Positions 36,143 to 43,530 of a DNA stretch of 64,000 nucleotides are shown here, piece by piece. Position 1 is the first letter of the stretch. Every line of letters begins with the position of its first letter. This DNA comes from an uncultured Lachnospiraceae bacterium (GTDB taxonomy: Bacteria; Bacillota; Clostridia; Lachnospirales; Lachnospiraceae): NCBI GenBank assembly GCA_947644545.1, contig CANRZW010000008.1:1-64000 (forward strand). Direction: 5' to 3'. The notes under the pieces are model-generated. The model saw only the letters and a list, made by a program, of their open reading frames with translations. It was not told where the DNA came from and ran no database searches. Made by a program: the position numbers and the translations under genes.

Positions 36143-37342
36143 ATGCAGGTCAGTTTTTCTACAAAGAGCATATACGGTCTTGGCAGGCTTGGCTCCGATC
36201 CGGACAGTGTTCTGGATCGGAATGCTTACGGCATCACGGTGGATGCTGAAAGCTTCTATTCCCGGAATGCTCTGGAGGGATATGGGGTAACGGCATTTGA
36301 TGCAGGCGGTGCAAGGGAGCGGTGCAGGAAGCTGCTGCGGGATTGTGCCAGGCATGGCGTGTCAATAAGCGCCATGCGGATGCCCCGCCTGAGATGGGAT
36401 ACGAAGCGCACGGATTTACGGGAACTGCTGCTGCAAATCGGGACGGAAGGAATTGACGCCTGCGCCGGGGCAGGCTGTGGCAATCTTGTGATCCAGCCGC
36501 TTTTCTCAGGGATTCCGCGGGCTTTGCTGTGGCAGGAGAATCACCGCTATTATGCGGCTCTGGGACGGAAGGCAAGACAGGCCGGCGTGCGGATCCTGTT
36601 GGAAAACCAGTGCGGCCATGTGAATGGCCATCTTGTCAGGGGCGTCTGCGCCGATGCCGCCGTGGCGGCGGAATGGATCGATACCTTGAATGAAGAACTG
36701 GAAGCGGAGGTCTTCGGCTTCTGCCTTGACACGCAAGCCTGCAGCCTGTGCAGGCAGGATATGGGAGAGATGGCGGCTTATCTGGGAGAAAAGGTCAAAG
36801 CCGTGCTGGTCAGGGAGTGTGACGGAGTCCATGAGGCCTGCAGGCTTCCCTTTACCGGCATAAACGCGGCCGGATATGATATGGACTGGTCAGGTTTGGT
36901 CCGGGGATTAAGGAAGTCTGCGTTTGACGGCATCCTGATCATGGATGCCTCGGATACCCTGCGGGGATTTTCCCATCTGTTCCGTCCCCAGGTATATACG
37001 CTGATCCGTTCGGTGGCGGATTATCTGCAGTGGCAGATCGGCATGGAACGGTGTATCCGGGAGTCTGCGGCCAGAGTGCTTTTTGGCGCCGGTAAGATGT
37101 GCCGTCAGTATATGGCGCATTACGCGGAGAACTATCCGCCCCTTTTTCTGTGCGACAATGATCCGTCGCGCTGGGGGACGAAGGTATGCGGCGTGGAGGT
37201 AAGACCGCCGGAAGCATTAAGGGATCTGCCGGAGGAGGTTGTGGTCATGATCTGTAATACTTTCTATGAAGAGACTGCGGCGCAGCTTAAGGCGCTGGGG
37301 GTAAAAAAGATCGGAGCGTTCAGTGATGAGTGCCTGCCGTAA
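36143..37342 (+). CDS. Sugar isomerase/epimerase-like TIM barrel - Rossmann module
   Basis: Residues 1-about 300 resemble xylose-isomerase-like TIM barrels (AP endonuclease family 2): VRILLENQCGHVNG and EVFGFCLDTQACSL occupy positions where the family has metal-binding Glu and Asp-x-x-His. The latter site reads DTQAC, with the usual His missing, so metal binding may be altered. The C-terminal Rossmann module (310-399) reads VLFGAGKMCRQYM, LCDNDPSRWGTK, VRPPEAL. AAAGGAG lies before ATG 36143; an ATG at 36119 is less likely. Confidence 0.78.
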   Translation: MQVSFSTKSIYGLGRLGSDPDSVLDRNAYGITVDAESFYSRNALEGYGVTAFDAGGARERCRKLLRDCARHGVSISAMRMPRLRWDTKRTDLRELLLQIGTEGIDACAGAGCGNLVIQPLFSGIPRALLWQENHRYYAALGRKARQAGVRILLENQCGHVNGHLVRGVCADAAVAAEWIDTLNEELEAEVFGFCLDTQACSLCRQDMGEMAAYLGEKVKAVLVRECDGVHEACRLPFTGINAAGYDMDWSGLVRGLRKSAFDGILIMDASDTLRGFSHLFRPQVYTLIRSVADYLQWQIGMERCIRESAARVLFGAGKMCRQYMAHYAENYPPLFLCDNDPSRWGTKVCGVEVRPPEALRDLPEEVVVMICNTFYEETAAQLKALGVKKIGAFSDECLP

Positions 37343-37425
37343 GAGAGGGTGGATTTCTGGCGCTGTCCATGCTATGAGCCGGAAAGCGCAGACTTACAGG
37401 TTACGGGAAAGGAAGGGGTATTAAG

Positions 37426-38394
37426 ATGCATACATTATCTGTCGGAGTGCAAAGCAGCAATATCATCCATGACGAGCATCCTTTTGAGGGGTTTGAGATG
37501 CTGGGACGCGCGGGCTTTACCTGCTGTGATTTCAGTCTCAACAATTATCTGCCAGGTGCAGAACTGTATGCCCATAGAAGAAACGACTTTTTTGACCGGC
37601 CGCTTCCTGCGCTGAAAGCATTTTTTGCACGGCATCGGGAGGCTGCGAAGGCGGCAGGCATCCGGATCAATCAGATGCACATGCCCTATCCGGGTTATGT
37701 GCCGGGTGCACCGGATAGTATCAACGAATATCTGGCAAAAGTGATGGCGCCCAAAAGCATGGAGATCTGTGCGTTTTTCGACTGTCCTTACATCGTGATA
37801 CATGGGTTTAAGCCGGCAGGAGATTCCGGATCGGAGCGGGAGTCCTGGGAGAGAACGGAAGCATTTCTTAAGACGTTAGCGCCGATGGCGAAAGCGCTTC
37901 ATATCACGATCTGTCTGGAAAACCTGTATGTGAGCAGGGGAAATCACATCGTGGAAGGTCCCTGCTGTGATGCGGCGAAAGCCGCTGCGCGTATCGACAG
38001 GATCAACGAAGAGGCGGGAGCCGAAGTTCTGGGATTCTGCTTTGATACGGGACACGCCAACTTAATCGGGCTTGACTTTGAGGACTTTCTGACCACGCTT
38101 GGAGACCGGATCAAGACGCTGCATATTCATGATAACGACGGAATCGAGGATCTGCATCAGATTCCCTTTACCTTTGCCAGAAACCGGGAGAATAAGGCTT
38201 CTACCGACTGGAACGGGTTTCTGGCAGGACTTGCGGGAATCGGATTTGATAAGGTGCTGAGCTTCGAGACAGGTCCTGCACTGTCCGCATTCCCGGACAG
38301 GATGAAGCAGGATGCGCTGCGATTGATCGCGCAGATCGGAGAATTTTTTGCAGGAGAGATTCGGGAAAAACAGGCGGCATCCGGTTCTGATTGA
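37426..38394 (+). CDS. Sugar phosphate isomerase/epimerase family protein
   Basis: The 322-residue TIM barrel has ITICLENLYVSRGNH (metal Glu), EVLGFCFDTGHANLIG (Asp-x-x-His), TLHIHDNDGIEDLH (His...Asp) and VLSFETG near the end, the full xylose-isomerase-like metal site. It lacks the Rossmann module its upstream neighbour carries, and has the DTGHAN site that neighbour has lost. It is the last gene of the long unit; AAAGGAAGGGG precedes the ATG. The likely reaction is isomerisation or epimerisation of a sugar, or dehydration of a related compound. Confidence 0.87.
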   Translation: MHTLSVGVQSSNIIHDEHPFEGFEMLGRAGFTCCDFSLNNYLPGAELYAHRRNDFFDRPLPALKAFFARHREAAKAAGIRINQMHMPYPGYVPGAPDSINEYLAKVMAPKSMEICAFFDCPYIVIHGFKPAGDSGSERESWERTEAFLKTLAPMAKALHITICLENLYVSRGNHIVEGPCCDAAKAAARIDRINEEAGAEVLGFCFDTGHANLIGLDFEDFLTTLGDRIKTLHIHDNDGIEDLHQIPFTFARNRENKASTDWNGFLAGLAGIGFDKVLSFETGPALSAFPDRMKQDALRLIAQIGEFFAGEIREKQAASGSD

Positions 38395-38419
38395 TAAGAC
38401 AGCCTTTATCTGCTATGAT
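38391..38419 (+). promoter_or_regulatory. Sigma-A promoter for the NhaC-type gene
   Basis: TTGATA (38391-38396), a 17-base spacer, and TATGAT (38414-38419) form a near-consensus promoter. The -35 box overlaps the stop codon of the preceding isomerase gene. Transcription would begin near 38426, giving a leader of about 60 nt. Confidence 0.65.
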
Positions 38420-38485
38420 GGGATAGGAATTAAGCGTATCATAAGGACGTAGTGACAGCGGATAAGGGGAGGAACAGTCATAAAG

Positions 38486-39844
38486 ATGAAGAGGATAGAC
38501 TTTCGATTCGGAAGAGCAGGCAGGATGATGCCGCTTGTGGTTGCGGCGGTGATGATCGGATGGGCAGCATTTAGCCAGTCCAATGTGAATGGCTATGTGC
38601 TGGCCTTTTTTGCGGCGTTAATTACGGGTGTTATTTTTGCAAAAGATGAAAAGGCGTACGGAGAGGCGCTGGTATACGGGCTGAGTAAGCCGATGTTTGC
38701 AGTGATCGTGCTGGCAGTGATCCTGGCGGCGGTTTCGGGCAAGCTGATCTCCGCCAGCGGGGCGGTGCAGACGATCGCCGCATACGTAGTGGCGGCGGGC
38801 TTTACGGGACGGCTCTTTGTGGCGGCGACCTTCCTCATTACCTGCCTGCTGGCATTTGCCACAGGAACTTCGGTGGGTACTTATTTCGTGGTGATCCCGA
38901 TCCTGTTTCCGGTAGGCGTGATGGCAGGTGCGGCGCCGGAATTTATGATCGGGGCTATCGTGTCGGGGGCAGCTTTTGGTGATAATCTGGGTCCCATTTC
39001 GGATACTACGATCGCCTCTTCCGCCACGCAGCATGCGGATCTGGGAACCGTAGTGAAGACAAGAACACGATACAGTCTGCCGGCTGCGGCGGGGGCATTG
39101 CTTCTGTTTCTGCTGTTTTCCGGAACGACAGACAATGGGGCGGTGATCGAGGCGGCAGGCAGGGAAGCAGATCCGGTCAGCCTGGTAATGCTGGTAATCC
39201 CGGTAGTCATCATTGTTCTGTGTATGATGCGCAGGCATCTGATCACGGCTCTGTCCTGGGGGATCCTGGCGGGGATCGGCGCAGGGCTGCTTTTTGGTGT
39301 GTATACGATGGAGCAGCTTATCGCGTTTCCCGGCGGATTTGCCGTGTCGGGAGCGGTCATAGAAGCCATTACGGGGACGGCCGGCACGGTGGCCATGCTG
39401 ATCGCGGTATTTTCGCTCCTGGGCGTGCTGGAGTGTGGCGGATTGTTCGAGGATGTGAGAGGGCTGTTAGAGCGTTTTGCAAAAAGAGAGCGCAGTACCG
39501 AGGCGACCATCGTCCTGTCCGTGGGGATTCTCAGTATGATAACAGGTGTGATTTCCGTGGCTATCGTGGCGCTCGGTGATCTGGTTAATGAGATCGGAGA
39601 AAAGGCAGGCGTCAACCGCTATCGCCGGGCGAACCTGCTTGACTGTACGGGCTGTGTCTTCTGTTTCCTTGCGCCCTGGACGGTGCACTGCGTGATTCCG
39701 GCGCAGCAGTCTGCCCAATTCGGCGAACAGTTTGCGGTGGCTCCGGCGTCGGTGCCTTTTGTGAATTATTACTCGCTTTGTATGCTGGTGATGCTGCTTG
39801 TGGCAGTGCTTACCGGCTATGGAAGGAAGAGGCCGGAGGATTAA
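38486..39844 (+). CDS. NhaC-family Na+/H+ antiporter
   Basis: The 452-residue polytopic membrane protein has about eleven to twelve hydrophobic segments. The diagnostic stretch is FMIGAIVSGAAFGDNLGPIS followed by DTTIASSATQHAD, characteristic of NhaC-type antiporters, in which Asp and Ser/Thr residues line the ion path. FATGTSVGTYFVVIPILFP is also typical. It exchanges sodium, or another small ion or metabolite, for protons. GGGAGGAAC precedes the start. It has its own promoter and ends convergently with the AraC gene, the two stop codons overlapping. Confidence 0.9.
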   Translation: MKRIDFRFGRAGRMMPLVVAAVMIGWAAFSQSNVNGYVLAFFAALITGVIFAKDEKAYGEALVYGLSKPMFAVIVLAVILAAVSGKLISASGAVQTIAAYVVAAGFTGRLFVAATFLITCLLAFATGTSVGTYFVVIPILFPVGVMAGAAPEFMIGAIVSGAAFGDNLGPISDTTIASSATQHADLGTVVKTRTRYSLPAAAGALLLFLLFSGTTDNGAVIEAAGREADPVSLVMLVIPVVIIVLCMMRRHLITALSWGILAGIGAGLLFGVYTMEQLIAFPGGFAVSGAVIEAITGTAGTVAMLIAVFSLLGVLECGGLFEDVRGLLERFAKRERSTEATIVLSVGILSMITGVISVAIVALGDLVNEIGEKAGVNRYRRANLLDCTGCVFCFLAPWTVHCVIPAQQSAQFGEQFAVAPASVPFVNYYSLCMLVMLLVAVLTGYGRKRPED

Positions 39845-40725
39845 GTCCTTTTCCTTCGATACTCATTGGGGCTCATATGGTAATGCTGCCTGAATTTGCG
39901 GCAGAAATACCCTGCATTTGCAAAGCCGGCATCCTCTGCGATGGCAGTCACTGATTTTCCGGTGATGTGGAGCTGTCCGGCAGCCTGGGTCAGACGGTAT
40001 TGAATAAGATAGGTCACCGGGGGCATTTGGATGAATTTGTTGAAAATATGGAGGGCGCTGCTTTTGCTGACGGAGGCGGAGGCGGCGATTTCTTCAAGGG
40101 TGAGATCATCCCTGTAATGGTCGTGGATATACTGCATCATGGTCTGGAGCCGTGCCTGCTGGTGGGTTAGCTGCCGGGACTTCCCGGAGTCCGCAGTCAG
40201 ATCCAGATGCTGAAACAGAATATCCCATATTTGTAGAAGGAGCTGCGCTGTCTGCAGCTCATTTTTTTCATCACATTCCTGCAGAGCGAAGGTCTGCAGA
40301 AGAATCTGCAGGATCCGGTTCTGCCATGGAACTTGTGGATCGAAGATCTGGCAGATGGCAGATGAGTTTATCACGGGAAGGACATACTTTTCATAAATAA
40401 GACTTTCCTCCGGCGCCAGAAGAAGGGGAGAAAAGACGATGTTGGGAATCGGGGTGCTGCTTGCAGCCTCGAAACGGTGCAGGATACCGCTGTTGATAAA
40501 AAGGCCGCAGCCCTTGGGCAGTTCCAGCTGTTTGGTGCCCACGAGGCAGAGAGCGCTTCCTTCCGTGACAATCATAAATTCCAGCTCGTGATGCCAGTGC
40601 CAGTCGATGCGGTGGAAATCAAACTGCCAGATATCCTCTGGATAGTAGGCGAAAGGATACTTGCTGTTTCCGTGTTGGACGGTTTCGTAGAGAGTGTCAT
40701 CGGTTGTGATCTTGTAGGTACTCAT
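39841..40725 (-). CDS. AraC-family transcriptional regulator
   Basis: The 294-residue protein has an N-terminal cupin-like sensor domain (about 15-150: WHWHHELEFMIVTEGSALC) and a C-terminal double helix-turn-helix (about 195-292: LTLEEIAASASVSKSSALH, IAEDAGFANAGYFCRKFRQH then MSPNEYRR), the AraC/XylS signature. It is divergent from the MFS/DUF1349 genes, and three 15-bp direct repeats lie between them. It probably responds to a sugar and activates the divergent transporter; the ligand is unknown. Confidence 0.93.
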   Translation of the reverse strand: MSTYKITTDDTLYETVQHGNSKYPFAYYPEDIWQFDFHRIDWHWHHELEFMIVTEGSALCLVGTKQLELPKGCGLFINSGILHRFEAASSTPIPNIVFSPLLLAPEESLIYEKYVLPVINSSAICQIFDPQVPWQNRILQILLQTFALQECDEKNELQTAQLLLQIWDILFQHLDLTADSGKSRQLTHQQARLQTMMQYIHDHYRDDLTLEEIAASASVSKSSALHIFNKFIQMPPVTYLIQYRLTQAAGQLHITGKSVTAIAEDAGFANAGYFCRKFRQHYHMSPNEYRRKRT

Positions 40726-40768
40726 CAGGGCCTCGTTTCAGCGCTGTTTTCTGCGCACGGTATTTCCA

Positions 40769-40813
40769 ATTATTTTGAATATAATTATTTTGTGCATAAT
40801 CGTTTTGAACATA
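40769..40813. promoter_or_regulatory. Three tandem 15-bp repeats, candidate AraC operator
   Basis: ATTATTTTGAATATA (40769-40783), ATTATTTTGTGCATA (40784-40798) and ATCGTTTTGAACATA (40799-40813) are contiguous direct repeats between the divergent AraC and MFS genes. AraC proteins bind direct repeats of about this spacing. The third copy includes TTGAAC, a possible -35 box. Confidence 0.6.
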
Positions 40814-40833
40814 ATAGAAATTTGCGATATTGT
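40805..40833 (+). promoter_or_regulatory. Candidate promoter for the MFS operon
   Basis: TTGAAC (40805-40810), 17 bases, then TATTGT (40828-40833). The -35 box lies inside the third 15-bp repeat, the arrangement expected when an AraC protein activates from a site overlapping -35. Confidence 0.4.
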
Positions 40834-40909
40834 ACCATAAATATGTGAATATGTGCAATGATTTCAGAGGATAAATGCGATACAATTCCATTTGGGAGGA
40901 TACAGGAAA

Positions 40910-42112
40910 ATGAAGAACAAATATAACACAACCATCACGGCCTGCTTTGTGGGATACATCGTGCAGGCGATCGTCAATAATTTTGTGCCGCTGCTCTTTT
41001 TGACATTTCAGAGGACGTACGGGATTCCGCTTTCCCAGATTACCCTGCTGGTGACGTTTAACTTTGGGGTACAGCTTTTGGTGGATCTTCTCTCCATCGG
41101 CTTCGTGGATAAGATCGGATACCGGGCGTCGATGGTCATAGCCCATGTGCTGGCGGCGGCCGGACTGATTCTGCTTACCGTTTTGCCGGAGGCGCTTGGC
41201 TCTCCGTTTGCCGGCATTTTGATTGCAGTGATGGTCTATGCCATCGGGGGCGGCCTGCTGGAGGTCCTGGTCAGCCCGGTGGTGGAGGCATGTCCTTCCG
41301 ATAATAAGGAGAAGGCCATGAGTATGCTGCATTCTTTCTATTGCTGGGGACATGCAGGGGTCGTGCTGCTCTCAACGCTGTTCTTCCATGTGGCAGGCAT
41401 TGGAAACTGGAGGATACTGGCCTGGGTGTGGGCGCTTGTACCGATCTGCAATGCCTTTGCGTTTCTGAAAGTGCCGATCGCTTCCCTGATGGAAGAAGGC
41501 GAGAGGGGGCTGCAGCTGAAAGAGCTGTTTGGAATCAAGGTGTTCTGGATCCTGTTGATCATGATGATCTGCGCAGGGGCCAGTGAACAGGCAGTGAGCC
41601 AGTGGGCTTCTACTTTTGCGGAAAAAGGGCTGGGAATTTCCAAGACGGCAGGAGACCTGGCGGGACCGCTGGCGTTTGCGATCCTGATGGGCGCGTCCCG
41701 GGCATTTTATGGGAAATACGGTGACAGGATCCACCTGGAACGGTTCATGGTCTATAGCAGCTGCCTGTGTATCATCTCCTACCTTGGCATCGCGTTTCTG
41801 CCGTTTCCGCAGCTGAGCCTGGCGGCCTGTGCGGTCTGCGGCCTGTCGGTTGGAATCATGTGGCCGGGGACGTTCAGTAAGGCGTCAGCGGCGCTTCCGA
41901 GAGGCGGTACGGCTATGTTCGCTCTGCTGGCGCTGGGCGGAGATGTAGGATGTTCCGGCGGACCGACCGTGGTCGGGTTTGTGTCGGGCGCGCTGGGAGA
42001 CAATCTGAAGATGGGAGTTCTGGCAGGGGTGGTATTTCCGACGTTATTGTTATTGGGTATCTTGTTGGTATCCAAAGAAAAAGAAAAAAGGAAAGAGAGG
42101 AATGGAAAATGA
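40910..42112 (+). CDS. MFS transporter, sugar-porter-like
   Basis: The 400-residue protein has about twelve membrane segments in two halves: NKYNTTITACFVGYIVQAIV at the N terminus, LVDLLSIGFVDKIGYR as the MFS A-motif between helices 2 and 3, and SLAACAVCGLSVGIMWPGTF in the second half, similar to FucP-type fucose/galactose symporters. GGGAGGATACAGG precedes ATG 40910, preferred over ATG 40892. It likely imports a sugar under control of the divergent AraC regulator. It overlaps the DUF1349 gene by 4 bases. Confidence 0.88.
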   Translation: MKNKYNTTITACFVGYIVQAIVNNFVPLLFLTFQRTYGIPLSQITLLVTFNFGVQLLVDLLSIGFVDKIGYRASMVIAHVLAAAGLILLTVLPEALGSPFAGILIAVMVYAIGGGLLEVLVSPVVEACPSDNKEKAMSMLHSFYCWGHAGVVLLSTLFFHVAGIGNWRILAWVWALVPICNAFAFLKVPIASLMEEGERGLQLKELFGIKVFWILLIMMICAGASEQAVSQWASTFAEKGLGISKTAGDLAGPLAFAILMGASRAFYGKYGDRIHLERFMVYSSCLCIISYLGIAFLPFPQLSLAACAVCGLSVGIMWPGTFSKASAALPRGGTAMFALLALGGDVGCSGGPTVVGFVSGALGDNLKMGVLAGVVFPTLLLLGILLVSKEKEKRKERNGK

Positions 42113-42714
42113 ATTTTTTGGAATGTAGTCCGAAATGGACAAGAAAACCGGAGCAGACAATGATCGGAGAGGACAGAGTCGAGATCTTTACACAGCAGGG
42201 GACGGATTTATGGGCGCGCACTTACTACGGATTTCAGAATGACAATGCGCCGGTACTGCAGATCGAGACGGAAGAGAAGTTTTTCTCCTTTATCGTCAGG
42301 ACGGAGTTTGAAAGCGCGTGCCGCTTTGACCAATGCGGGGTGGCGATGTATCTGGACAGCGATAACTGGTTTAAGGCATCCATCGAATACGAAGACGAGA
42401 ACATTCAGCGGCTGGGCAGCGTCGTGACAAACCACGGATATTCTGACTGGGCGACTACGGATATTCCGTCTGAGATCAAGAGCATGTGGTACCGTTTTTC
42501 ACGCAGGGACAGTGATTACTGTATTGAATGCAGCGAGGACGGCATTGCATACAGGCAGATGCGGATCTTTCATATGTGGGAGGGAGCGGAGAAGATCACT
42601 TATGGTATCTATGCCGCCAGCCCGACGACAGGTTCCTTTAAGGCGACTTTTTCTAATATGCAGATCATAGAATGTCAGTGGAAGTCGGATGCAGACTGGC
42701 GCGAAGAGAACTAA
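42109..42714 (+). CDS. DUF1349 domain protein
   Basis: The 201-residue protein is a concanavalin-like beta-sandwich of the DUF1349 family: SFIVRTEFESACRFDQCGVA, MYLDSDNWFKASIEYED and YGIYAASPTTGSFKATFSN. Related proteins are annotated as regulation-of-enolase-like or as sugar-binding; no enzyme activity is established. It has no signal peptide, starts in ATGA overlap with the MFS gene, and probably works on the transported compound. An upstream in-frame ATG at 41950 lies within the MFS gene and is rejected. Confidence 0.87.
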   Translation: MNFLECSPKWTRKPEQTMIGEDRVEIFTQQGTDLWARTYYGFQNDNAPVLQIETEEKFFSFIVRTEFESACRFDQCGVAMYLDSDNWFKASIEYEDENIQRLGSVVTNHGYSDWATTDIPSEIKSMWYRFSRRDSDYCIECSEDGIAYRQMRIFHMWEGAEKITYGIYAASPTTGSFKATFSNMQIIECQWKSDADWREEN

Positions 42715-42744
42715 GATCCGGGATGAAGGGGGAAAGTCATCTCT

Positions 42745-43500
42745 ATGAGAAAGATCATGAAAAATGCCATCTATACTTTTGTGCTCCTGCTGTTTGGGGT
42801 GTCCACGGTGCTTTTGGGATACCTGCACTTTTTCGCGGCAGGGGACAGAAATCTTTCCGGGGAGTGGACGGCACAGCTGGATATGACACAGAGGGCTGCC
42901 GTCGCGGCACTTAGCTGGCTGCAGGAGATCGAGGGGACAGCTGTCTCGCTGGAAGAGATAGAGTCTTCCATGCAGGGCTTGACCATCCAGGTCAATTTGA
43001 CGATGGAGCAGACCGAACGTATGGAGGGCGTTTTTCAATGCGAGATGCGCGCGGACAGTTATGAGGCGTGCAGGACGGCGGCCTATGAGGCGTTTGCCGG
43101 GAACTTCCGGACGCTTTTGGGCGAGAGGCTTCGCATGGCAGGCTACGAGGGCAGCACCGATCAGGATGCGGTTGAGGCGCTTGTGGCCGAGGAGTTTGGA
43201 ATGTCCACCGTTTCCTATCTGATGGCTTATGGGCCGGAGCTGCTGCCCTCCATGGAAGAATTGCAGGCGTGGTATGCGGGCAGCGGTGTCTACGAAGCAG
43301 GCGAAGACACTTTGATCAGGCGGTTTGAAGAGGAAGGTGTGGTCACCACAAGGGAAGAATATTATGTCAGGAAAGGCGGCAGTCTTATCCTGACGGGAGA
43401 GGCTGTCGAGGCTGCCGCTGTGGATGCAGGGCTTTCTTTCGATCGTTACCCGGTCGTATATACCCTTGCTCCACAGCAGCAGGTAACCTCGGCGCAGTAA
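42745..43500 (+). CDS. Membrane-anchored extracytoplasmic protein, function unknown
   Basis: The 251-residue protein has one N-terminal membrane segment (about 8-31, YTFVLLLFGVSTVLLGYLHF) with positive charges before it, so the bulk should face outward. The outer part is acidic and helical, with Met/Gln/Glu-rich stretches (LTMEQTERMEGVFQCEMRA). It resembles no family I recognise. It stands just ahead of the D-Ala-D-Ala carboxypeptidase gene, separated by 30 bases, which hints at a cell-wall-related role. Confidence 0.6.
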   Translation: MRKIMKNAIYTFVLLLFGVSTVLLGYLHFFAAGDRNLSGEWTAQLDMTQRAAVAALSWLQEIEGTAVSLEEIESSMQGLTIQVNLTMEQTERMEGVFQCEMRADSYEACRTAAYEAFAGNFRTLLGERLRMAGYEGSTDQDAVEALVAEEFGMSTVSYLMAYGPELLPSMEELQAWYAGSGVYEAGEDTLIRRFEEEGVVTTREEYYVRKGGSLILTGEAVEAAAVDAGLSFDRYPVVYTLAPQQQVTSAQ

Positions 43501-43530
43501 CGATTCTCAGTATGCAGAGCAGGAGACAGA

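Noticed and set aside
37349-37615. 88-codon plus-strand frame
   Set aside because: Overlaps the isomerase gene at 37426 in another frame and has no motif.
4056-38394. Standard Wzx/Wzy or ABC-dependent capsule locus
   Set aside because: No flippase, polymerase, chain-length or export gene lies among the 25 genes.
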